Notes under the pieces: model-generated
Seen by the model: only the letters and a program-made list of their open reading frames with translations
Database searches by the model: none
What the model was told of the DNA's origin: nothing
Program-made: the position numbers and the translations under genes
Source: JANXPZ01 sp034678345
Lineage (GTDB): Bacteria; Eisenbacteria; RBG-16-71-46
NCBI GenBank assembly: GCA_034678345.1
Contig: JAXDBZ010000313.1
Span: 1 to 19,530, forward strand
Reading direction: 5' to 3'
Length of the DNA: 19,530 nt
Part shown: positions 1 through 6,546 of the stretch, piece by piece
Numbering within the stretch: position 1 is the stretch's first letter
Layout: every line of letters starts with the position of its first letter

Positions 1-980
1 TTCGCGCAGCCGGCGGCGAAGCCGGCGATGGTCATGGACTCGACCACGGCGAACGGGTCGCCGGTCAGCAGCACGCGGTCCTTGAAGGTGCCCGGCTCCG
101 ACTCGTCGGCGTTGCAGACCAGGTGGCGCGGTGCCGCGGTCTGGGCGCGCACGGCCGCCCACTTGCGCGCGGTCGGGAAGGCGGCGCCGCCGCGACCGAC
201 GAGCCCGGCCGCCTCGACCTCGGCGATGACCGCCTCGGGCCCCATGGCCAGCGCCCGGGGCAGGGCCCGGTAACCGCCGGCGGCGACGTAGGCCTCGAGA
301 CTGGCGGGGTCCACGACGCCGACGCGGCGCAGCAGGACGAGGCCCGCCTCGCCGCGCTGCGGCAGGGCGAAGCGCGCCGCCGCGTCGGGCGACACCTCGC
401 CGCCGGCCAGCAGCGCCCGGACCGACTCGGCGGTGACGGGGCCGAGCAGGCGCTCGATGGGCGGATCGCCGGCCTCGGTCAGCAGCGCGGCCGGCCCGTG
501 GTCGCACAGGCCCAGGCAGGGTGAGCGCATCCAGCATGCCCGGGGCGACTCGGGGTCGTGGCGGTGGGCCAGCTCCGGCCCGCACTCGTGCGCGAGCTGC
601 CGGCAGAGTTCGGCGGCGCCGTGCGCGCGGCAGCGGATGTCGTCGCACACGTGCACGACGCGGCGCGGCCGCGGGCTGGTGGCGAGCAGGGCGTAGAACG
701 TCGCCACCGCCCAGGCCTCCGCCGGCGGGACGCCGAGCTGCTCGCAGACCAGGCGCATGCCGCCGTCGCTCACCCAGCCGACGCGCGCCTGCAACGCCTG
801 CAGGGCGGGCAGGAGCAGGTGGCGCCGCTCGCGCCGCGCGCGGCCGTCCGTCGCGGTGTTCATCTCCGGCCCGGTCGTGCGCGGGCCGCCCTCCCAGGCG
901 GAGGCGGGCGATCCGAGCACCGCGGCGACCGCGGCGCGCTCCTCGTCGGTGGGCCGGGCGTCGTGCAGGTGGATGTCCAC
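1..980 (-). CDS. fdhB: NAD-linked formate dehydrogenase diaphorase subunit, NuoE-NuoF fusion (partial, 3' end beyond left edge)
   Basis: The first 326 residues lie in the window. Residues about 45-170 form a NuoE-like thioredoxin-fold [2Fe-2S] domain with ligands C112, C117, C155 and C159 (C-x4-C and C-x3-C). A NuoF-like part follows, with the FMN/NADH-site signatures GRGGAAFPTARKW (263-275) and CNADESEPGTFKDR (289-302). In the family this subunit passes electrons from formate oxidation through Fe-S and FMN to NAD+. The start is the GTG at 980, five bases after the last base of the catalytic-subunit stop codon. The opening VDIHLHDARPTDEERAAV is in frame and resembles fused FDH beta subunits. 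An ATG at 863 would remove only a short leader. The NuoF part still needs its C-terminal SLBB and [4Fe-4S] regions, which must lie to the left. Both gene order and sequence fit a soluble NAD-dependent FDH; a hydrogenase diaphorase is less likely given the neighbour. Confidence 0.9.
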   Translation of the reverse strand, partial: MDIHLHDARPTDEERAAVAAVLGSPASAWEGGPRTTGPEMNTATDGRARRERRHLLLPALQALQARVGWVSDGGMRLVCEQLGVPPAEAWAVATFYALLATSPRPRRVVHVCDDIRCRAHGAAELCRQLAHECGPELAHRHDPESPRACWMRSPCLGLCDHGPAALLTEAGDPPIERLLGPVTAESVRALLAGGEVSPDAAARFALPQRGEAGLVLLRRVGVVDPASLEAYVAAGGYRALPRALAMGPEAVIAEVEAAGLVGRGGAAFPTARKWAAVRAQTAAPRHLVCNADESEPGTFKDRVLLTGDPFAVVESMTIAGFAAGCA

Positions 981-984
981 GGGC

Positions 985-2913
985 TCAGCCCCCCCGCCCC
1001 GTCGGCCCGGCGGGCTCGACCCGCACGGCGCAGGCCTTGAACTCGGAGGTGCCGGACTTGGGGTCGGCGACGTCGGTGGTCAGCACGTTGGTCGCGACGT
1101 CGTCGGGGAAGTGCAGCGTCATGAAGACCGTGCCGGCGCGCAGGCCGGGGTCCACGTGCGCGGGGGCGACGACCGCGCCGCGCCGCGAGCGGACGCGGAC
1201 GAGCGTGCCCTCGGCGATGCCGAGGCGGGCGGCGTCCTCGGGCGAGAGGTCGAGGGACTCGCCGCGGTGCAGCGGCGAACGATAGCGGTTGCTCTGCACG
1301 CCGGTGTTGTAGGACTCGAGGCGGCGGCCGGTGGTGAGCACGAGCGGGTACTCGGCGTCCGGCCTCTCGACCGGGCCCTCGTGATGCACTACCGAGAACG
1401 GCGCCGCCGGTCCGCCGCGCGGCCGCTCCCACAGCCGGGCGTGCAGGAACGGCGTGCCGGGGTGCGACTCGTCCGGGCAGGGCCACTGGAGGCCGCCCAG
1501 CGCCTCGAGCCGCGCGTAGCTCATGCCGCCGGCGAAGGCGGGGGCCAGCCGGCGGAACTCGTCCCAGACCGCCTCCGGCGTCAGCGGGCCGAAGTCCGCG
1601 CCCAGGCGCCGCGCCAGCTCGCCCAGGATCCACAGCTCGTCGCGCGCTCCGGCGGGCGGTTCGACCGCCTTGCGCACGCGCTGCACGCGCCGCTCGCTGT
1701 TCGTGACCGTGCCGTCGGACTCGCACCAGGAGGCGGCCGCCGGGAGCACGACGTGCGCCAGCTCGGCCGTGCCGGTGGGGAAGAGCTCCTGCACGACGAG
1801 GTGGTCGAGCGACCCGAGCAGCTTCACCACGTGGGTGGCGTCGGCGTCCGACTGCGCCGGGTTCTCGCCGATGACGAGGAGCGAGGTCAGGGCGCCGCGG
1901 TCCATGGCGCGGAACATCTCGGTAAGGTTCCACCCGTAGCGGGGTTGGATGGGTACGTTCCAGTGTCGCTCGAAGCGCGCGCGCACCGCGGGGTCGAGGA
2001 TGTCCTGGAAGCCCGGGAGGCGGTTGGGGATGGCGCCCATGTCGCCGCCGCCCTGCACGTTGTTCTGGCCGCGCAACGGGTTGCAGCCCGAGCCCCACTT
2101 GCCCACGTGCCCGGTGAGCAGCGCCAGGTTGATGAGCGCGAGCACGTTGTCCACCGCGTCGTGGTGCTCGGTGATGCCCAGCGTCCAGCAGATCATCGCG
2201 TTCTTCGCCGTGGCGAAGGCTCGTGCGGCCTCGCGGATGACTCCGACGGGCACAGCGGTGATCTGCTCGGCCCACTCGAGCGTGCAGGGCTCCACGGCGG
2301 CGCGGTAGGCGTCGAAGCCTGAGGTGGCGTGCTCGATGAAGCCGCGGTCGAGCAGCCCGGCGTGGATGATCTCGCGCGCCATGGCGTTGGCCAGCGCGAT
2401 GTCCGAGCCCACGGCGAGACCCAGCCAGACGTCCGCCCACTGCGCCGTGGGCGTGCGGCGCGGGTCCATGACGTAGAGCCGCGTGCCGTGGTGGATGCCC
2501 TTCAGGAGGTGGTGGAACCAGATGGGGTGCGTCTCGCGCGCGTTCGAGCCCCAGAGGAGGACGACGTCGGCCTCCTCCACCTCCGCGTAGGAGTTCGTCC
2601 CGCCCCCCGCCCCGAAGACCGTCGCCAGACCGACGACGCTGGGGGCGTGTCAGGTGCGGTTGCAGCTGTCGACGTTGTTGGTGCGGAAGGCGACGCGCGC
2701 CAGCTTCTGCGCCACGAAGTTCACCTCGTTGGTGGACTTCGAGCAGCTGAAGATGCCGAGCGCATCGGGGCCGTGGGCCTCGAGGTTGCGCCGGAACCCC
2801 TCCGCCGCGCGATCGAGCGCCTCGTCCCAGGACGCGGGACGGAGCACGCCGTGGTCGCGGACGAGCGGCTGGGTCAGGCGGGCGCGGGACCCTGGGGCGG
2901 TGTGAGCATCCAT
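985..2913 (-). CDS. fdhA: Selenocysteine-containing formate dehydrogenase catalytic subunit (molybdopterin, TGA = Sec88)
   Basis: This is a 642-residue Mo/W-bisMGD oxidoreductase that oxidises formate to CO2. The reading frame is continuous except for TGA at 2652-2650, which falls exactly at the Mo/W-ligand position in SCNRT-U88-HAPSVVGL; His89 is the conserved neighbour. R281 lies in PLRGQNNVQG, followed by GGDMG. Residues about 530-640 form the C-terminal molybdopterin-dinucleotide domain (LTTGRRLESYNTG onward). The start is ATG 2913, preceded by GGAGG at a good distance. The protein begins about 52 residues later, relative to Sec, than E. coli FdhF (Sec140). The N-terminal [4Fe-4S] CxxCxxxC domain is therefore absent and is not encoded in the 131 bases upstream. 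A separate HoxU-like subunit beyond the left edge may supply it (inference). It is probably co-transcribed with the NuoE-NuoF subunit. A caller that reads TGA as stop would produce an 87-residue stub plus a 531-residue protein. Confidence 0.93.
2620..2638 (-). promoter_or_regulatory. bSECIS element of the formate dehydrogenase gene
   Basis: Just 3' of the TGA at 2652-2650, the minus-strand RNA can form a 7-bp stem, CGUCGUC with GGCGACG (one U-G pair), closed by the loop GGUCU. The stem starts 11 nt after the UGA and the GGUCU starts at nt 19. This is the same geometry as my recollection of E. coli fdhF, where a GGUCU-containing loop sits at the same codons and is bound by SelB. Part of the signature coincides with conserved Val-Gly-Leu codons, so hairpin and protein conservation are not fully independent evidence. 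Confidence 0.8.
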
Positions 2914-2955
2914 CGTGACCTCCGGTCGCAGCGGGTGGACCCTGCGGCCGCGGGG

Positions 2956-2985
2956 AGAATCGCCGAGCCGGGTGGCCGGAGGCAA
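2956..2985 (-). promoter_or_regulatory. Possible sigma70-type promoter of the fdh operon
   Basis: On the minus strand TTGCCT (2985-2980) is followed after 18 bases by GATTCT (2961-2956). The pair lies between the terminator of the upstream protease gene and the fdhA start, which is where an operon promoter is expected. The match is only moderate and the call is tentative. Confidence 0.3.
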
Positions 2986-2996
2986 GGGAAAGGTGA

Positions 2997-3020
2997 GGGC
3001 GCCCCGGGCTCGGGGCGCCC
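2997..3020 (-). terminator. Hairpin terminator downstream of the aspartyl-protease-like gene
   Basis: A perfect 10-bp stem (GGGCGCCCCG with CGGGGCGCCC) and 4-base loop begin 25 bases after the stop codon at 3045. On the minus strand they are followed by a short pyrimidine-rich run, TCACCTTTCCC. There is no long T tract. This is a plausible intrinsic terminator isolating the protease gene from fdhA. Confidence 0.6.
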
Positions 3021-3044
3021 CGAGGAAGGGCCGGGTCCGCCGCG

Positions 3045-4301
3045 TCAGTAGATCTGCCGGAGCCGGAGGGTGACCGGGGGCATCGGGCTCCCACCGCGCC
3101 GGAACTCGAAGCGCACGTCGGAGCCCTCGGCGCGCAGGAGGGCGCGAATCTCGTCGGGCGGGTAGGCGGTGGTCTCGCGGCCGTTGATGGACCCGACGAC
3201 GTCGTCCACCGCGAGACCGGCCCTGGCCGCTGCCGAACCGGCGTAGACCCTCGCCACCCGCAGCCCGCCGTCCGCGTCGGGCACCAGGTCCATGCCGGTC
3301 ATGTTCACTAGGAAGGGATCGGCGAACGTCCGCGATGGCTCGAGGATCAGGCGATCGCGGAAGTAGTCGAAGGCGAAGTTGAAGCGCTGCAGCAGAGGCA
3401 GGCCGAGCATGGTGTTGCCGTAGATGTCGGGCGCATCGGCCGCGGGCACGAAAGCGGCGGTGACGTCGCGCAGCCGGTAGGAACCGAGCCGGACGCTCCG
3501 CAGCCGTCCGAGGTGGCCATCCTGGCGCTGCAGGCCGGCGCCCAGGCTGGACTCGACGGCGCCCGCCGGGAGCCGGATGTCCGGCCGCCGGCCCAGGGGC
3601 AGGTAGACGGGGTGGATGCCGCCGAAGTCCACCAGCAGGTCCAGGCCCACCGTGGCGCCGTCCTGCAGGCGGACGCGGGCGGGCACCGTCCGCGAGTCGT
3701 GCGGTCCGTGCTTCATGGGCAGGACCTGCCCGGGGCCGTGGTGATCGAATCGGTCCGGGGGGATCAGCTCGATCATGGACGAGTCGAAGTCGAACCTGAC
3801 GACGAAGTGCTTGAGGAAGGTCGCGCTGACCTGCCCGTCCATGCCCGTCCACAACTGGGGCCGGGTCGAGTCGTAGGGTGTCACCACGGCCGCCTGTCCG
3901 CGGAAGACGACGTCACGGAAGCCCACGGTGAGGCCGTCGGACCGGTCGGCGGGCATGTCCCCGCCGATCGTGGTCCGCCCGGTGCGCGGCAGGGCAAGGG
4001 AGTCCACGCGGGGGCTGCCGAAAAAGAGCAGCTCGTCCCACAGCGAACCGTTGTCGAAGGTCAGGTAGCACGTCTTGCCGTTGACCTCCGCCTGGAAGCG
4101 GATCTTGCCCCGGTGCGTCTCGAAGGGGATGCGGATCCGCCCATCCTTCGAGAGGACCTCGTAGGTCCCGGGCACGGTGGCGAAGGGCGCCGCCGCCCGG
4201 TCGCGGCCCGCGGACGTCCCGGCGGCGAAGAGAACGCCGTGGGGCCGGGCGGTGAGGGCGAAGAGCAGGGCGATCAAGAGGAATCGGCAAGAGGGGCGCA
4301 T
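3045..4301 (-). CDS. Exported aspartyl-protease-like protein with C-terminal PDZ domain
   Basis: This 418-residue protein begins with a signal peptide (MRPSCRFLLIALLFALTARP, then small residues to about 30). ATG 4301 has GGAGG five bases upstream and is preferred over a 57-residue upstream extension without signal-peptide character. Two retropepsin-like half domains are visible, each with the usual aspartate loop in a variant form: YLTFDNGS in the first half and LLVDFGG in the second. Family members usually have D-T/S-G. Residues about 335-418 form a PDZ domain (GLRVARVYAGSAAARAGLAVDD and GSINGRE), which normally binds peptide C-termini. The likely location is periplasmic or surface. It is a single-gene unit with a terminator downstream and a divergent subtilisin gene upstream. 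With DNG and DFG it may be a weak or inactive protease; the substrate cannot be inferred. Confidence 0.8.
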   Translation of the reverse strand: MRPSCRFLLIALLFALTARPHGVLFAAGTSAGRDRAAAPFATVPGTYEVLSKDGRIRIPFETHRGKIRFQAEVNGKTCYLTFDNGSLWDELLFFGSPRVDSLALPRTGRTTIGGDMPADRSDGLTVGFRDVVFRGQAAVVTPYDSTRPQLWTGMDGQVSATFLKHFVVRFDFDSSMIELIPPDRFDHHGPGQVLPMKHGPHDSRTVPARVRLQDGATVGLDLLVDFGGIHPVYLPLGRRPDIRLPAGAVESSLGAGLQRQDGHLGRLRSVRLGSYRLRDVTAAFVPAADAPDIYGNTMLGLPLLQRFNFAFDYFRDRLILEPSRTFADPFLVNMTGMDLVPDADGGLRVARVYAGSAAARAGLAVDDVVGSINGRETTAYPPDEIRALLRAEGSDVRFEFRRGGSPMPPVTLRLRQIY

Positions 4302-4392
4302 CGTACCTCCGAGGGTGGCTGCCTGGGTGCTGCGCGCCCTCGGCCACGGTGAGGATCGGGCCGCGCGGCGTCCGCGCGCCTGGCTCAGGGTC

Positions 4393-4404
4393 AGACTAGC
4401 ACGG
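4393..4404 (-). promoter_or_regulatory. Putative extended -10 promoter element (TGCTAGTCTG type)
   Basis: On the minus strand the sequence GTGCTAGTCTGA carries an extended -10-like element (TG, one base, TAGTCT at 4398-4393), 92 bases upstream of the ATG at 4301. No convincing -35 is visible, which is tolerated for extended -10 promoters. The same ten-base core precedes the peroxiredoxin gene (14298-14308), and a close variant precedes the gene at 6547. Confidence 0.4.
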
Positions 4405-4480
4405 CGCCTTCGCGGAGGCGGGTCGGTGCGACCAGCGCAGGGATCACGGTCACGAACGGCTGCCTCGCCCACGCGGGCGG

Positions 4481-4509
4481 TTCCCGTCGGCCCAAGGCTC
4501 GACTATGAT
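4481..4509 (+). promoter_or_regulatory. Putative promoter of the subtilisin gene
   Basis: TTCCCG (4481-4486) and TATGAT (4504-4509) are spaced by 17 bases. They lie 48 bases upstream of the ATG at 4557. The -10 is near consensus and the -35 is weak. In such GC-rich DNA an isolated TATGAT at the right distance is a reasonable candidate. Confidence 0.45.
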
Positions 4510-4556
4510 TGTGGCGTCGCCCGGCCCCGTCGTCCCAACCCAGGGAGAGCCCGAGC

Positions 4557-6365
4557 ATGCCCCGCCCCACCCCGCACTCGTTCCCCATCCGCACGCTGCT
4601 CGTGCTGTCCGCCGTGGCGATCGTGGCCGGTCCGGCTCCGGCCGCCGACGAAGCCGCCCTTGCGAAGATCGCTCCGTGGGTGGTCGAGCGCACGGCGGGA
4701 GGCGGCGAGACGGAGTTCCTTGTGGTGCTGGCGGAGCAGGCGGACCTCTCTCCCGCCGCGACGTTGTCGGGTCGCGCAGCGAAGGGGCGGTTCGTGCGGG
4801 ACGCGCTGTACGCGAAGGCACGGGCCAGCCAGGCGCCGCTGCTCGCGTGGCTGGACCGTCAGGGGCTGCCGCACCGTTCCTTCTACATTGTCAACGCGGT
4901 CCTGGTGACGGGGTCGCTGGCCGTGGCGCAGGAGATCGCCTCGCGCGCGGACGTCGCGCGCGTCGAGGGCAACCCCGAGATGCACGCGCTCAGTCCGGTC
5001 GAGCCCTCCCCGGCCGAGCTGGGGGCGGCGCGATCCGCGCTCGAGCCGCAGGCGGTCGAGCCGGGCGTGGCGGCCATCCGCGCGCCCGAGGTGTGGGCGG
5101 CGGGCGTCACCGGCGAGGGCGTCGTGGTGGGCGGGGCCGACACGGGCTTCGATTGGGACCACCCGGCCCTGATCGGGCACTACCGGGGCTGGAACGGCGC
5201 GAGCGCCGACCATGACTACAACTGGCACGACAGCGTGCACGATGGCGTCGGGGACTGCGCGCCCGACTCGCCGGTGCCCTGCGACGACCACGGCCACGGC
5301 ACGCACACGCTCGGCACGGTGGTCGGCCTCGATGCGTCCGGCACCAACCAGATCGGCGTCGCGCCGGGCGCCCGCTTCATCGGCTGCCGCAACATGAACG
5401 AGGGCGTCGGCACGCCGGCGCGCTACCTCGAGTGCATGGAGTGGTTCCTCGCCCCCTACCCGGTGGGCGGGACGCCGGCCGACGGGGACCCGGCGATGGC
5501 CCCCGACCTGACCACGAACTCGTGGGTCTGCACGGCGTCGGAAGGCTGTGCGCCCGCCACCCTGCTGGCCGCCGTGGAGGCGCAGCGAGCCGCGGGGATC
5601 ATGTTCGTGGCCTCGGCGGGCAACAGCGGTCCGAGCTGCTCGACAGTGAGCGAGCCGCCGGCCATCTACGACGCCGCCTACAGCGTGGGTGCCTACTCCG
5701 TGAGCACCGGGGACATCGCCTCGTTCAGCAGCCGCGGTCCGGTGACGGTGGACGGCAGCAACCGGTCCAAGCCGGACATCGCCGCCCCCGGGGTCTCCGT
5801 CCGGTCGGCCTACCTGAACGACGCCTACATCCAGATGAGCGGCACCTCGATGGCCGGCCCGCACGTGGCGGGAGCGGTGGCGCTGCTGTGGTCGGCCCAC
5901 CCGGCCCTGCGCGGGCGCATCGCCGAGACGGAGGACGTGCTGAACGAGTCGGCGGTGGACGTGGCCTCGACCCTGTGCGGCAGCGGCGGCGTGCCCAACA
6001 ACGTCTTCGGTTGGGGCAAGCTCGACGCCAAGGCGGCCGTGGACCTGGGCCCGGTGGCGGTCCCGGCGCCCGCTCCGGTCGCGGGGTTGGTCTCGCTCGG
6101 GGTGCCCCTGCCGAACCCCGCGCGCCGCTCGACCCTGCTGCGGCTGCGGCTCGGGCGCGAGTCGGCGGTGGACCTGGCGGTGCTGTCGAGTGACGGCCGG
6201 CGCGTGCGGACGCTGTTGCAGGGCGCGCAGCCGGCCGGCGAGCTCGGCGTGCGCTGGGACGGCCGCGATGCCCGGGGCCGCGTGGCGCCTCCCGGCGTGT
6301 ACTTCGTGCGGGCGCGCGTCCCCGGCGAGACGGCGAGCCAGCGCGTGATCTGGCTCGGCCCGTAG
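4557..6365 (+). CDS. Secreted subtilisin-family (S8) serine protease with FlgD-like C-terminal domain
   Basis: This 602-residue protein has a signal peptide (residues 1-30, LLVLSAVAIVAGPAPA core) and an I9-type propeptide-like region (about 52-145). The S8 catalytic domain has Asp195 (GGADTGFDWDHP), His247 (DDHGHGTHTLG), oxyanion Asn356 (ASAGNSGPS) and Ser431 (SGTSMAGPHVAGA). All catalytic residues are present, so it should be an active extracellular peptidase, of the bacillopeptidase-F-like subgroup by feel. Residues about 515-602 form an Ig-like FlgD/Por-type C-terminal domain (LPNPARRSTLLRLRL, GRRVRTL, WDGRDARGRVAPPGVYFVRA). In FCB-group lineages such domains are associated with secretion or surface attachment. 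ATG 4557 is chosen because it starts the signal peptide and follows AGGGAGA; an in-frame TTG at 4509 overlaps the putative -10. The gene stands alone between a divergent protease-like gene and the 601-residue gene. Confidence 0.92.
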   Translation: MPRPTPHSFPIRTLLVLSAVAIVAGPAPAADEAALAKIAPWVVERTAGGGETEFLVVLAEQADLSPAATLSGRAAKGRFVRDALYAKARASQAPLLAWLDRQGLPHRSFYIVNAVLVTGSLAVAQEIASRADVARVEGNPEMHALSPVEPSPAELGAARSALEPQAVEPGVAAIRAPEVWAAGVTGEGVVVGGADTGFDWDHPALIGHYRGWNGASADHDYNWHDSVHDGVGDCAPDSPVPCDDHGHGTHTLGTVVGLDASGTNQIGVAPGARFIGCRNMNEGVGTPARYLECMEWFLAPYPVGGTPADGDPAMAPDLTTNSWVCTASEGCAPATLLAAVEAQRAAGIMFVASAGNSGPSCSTVSEPPAIYDAAYSVGAYSVSTGDIASFSSRGPVTVDGSNRSKPDIAAPGVSVRSAYLNDAYIQMSGTSMAGPHVAGAVALLWSAHPALRGRIAETEDVLNESAVDVASTLCGSGGVPNNVFGWGKLDAKAAVDLGPVAVPAPAPVAGLVSLGVPLPNPARRSTLLRLRLGRESAVDLAVLSSDGRRVRTLLQGAQPAGELGVRWDGRDARGRVAPPGVYFVRARVPGETASQRVIWLGP

Positions 6366-6383
6366 CCCGGGCGGACGCCTTCC

Positions 6384-6413
6384 TTGCCCCGGCTTCCGGC
6401 CGGCTGCTAGCCT
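6384..6413 (+). promoter_or_regulatory. Putative promoter of the 6547-8352 gene
   Basis: TTGCCC (6384-6389) and TAGCCT (6408-6413) are separated by 18 bases, with an extended TG just before the -10 (TGCTAGCCTG). The pair lies 19 bases after the subtilisin stop codon and would give a leader of about 125 bases. Confidence 0.4.
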
Positions 6414-6439
6414 GTCCCCGCGTATGACCGCCACGTGAC

Positions 6440-6524
6440 GGCCGGAGCGGGTTGCGATCCCGCGCCGGCCCATCCCACGGCGCGGGCGACCGGTCCGGGC
6501 GAGCAGTCCGGATGCCTCCCGCGC
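6440..6524 (+). promoter_or_regulatory. Structured 5' leader with two stem-loops upstream of the 601-residue protein gene
   Basis: The first hairpin (6440-6470) pairs GGCCGG and GCGGG with CCCGC and CCGGCC, giving 11 bp with a single A/G mismatch and a 7-base loop. The second (6480-6524) pairs GCGCGGG with CCCGCGC around a 31-base interior that can fold through CCGG repeats. It ends just before the purine-rich ribosome site GGAAGAGG (6531-6538). I recognise no known riboswitch consensus. The first hairpin could instead be a terminator for the subtilisin gene, but it lacks a T tract. Confidence 0.35.
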
Positions 6525-6546
6525 GACCGCCGGAAGAGGATGCGCC

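Noticed and set aside
6447..6463. T-arm-like hairpin (5-bp stem, 7-base loop TTGCGAT) as part of a tRNA
   Set aside because: The loop lacks the TTC-R-A pattern, and no matching acceptor, D or anticodon arms are found around it.
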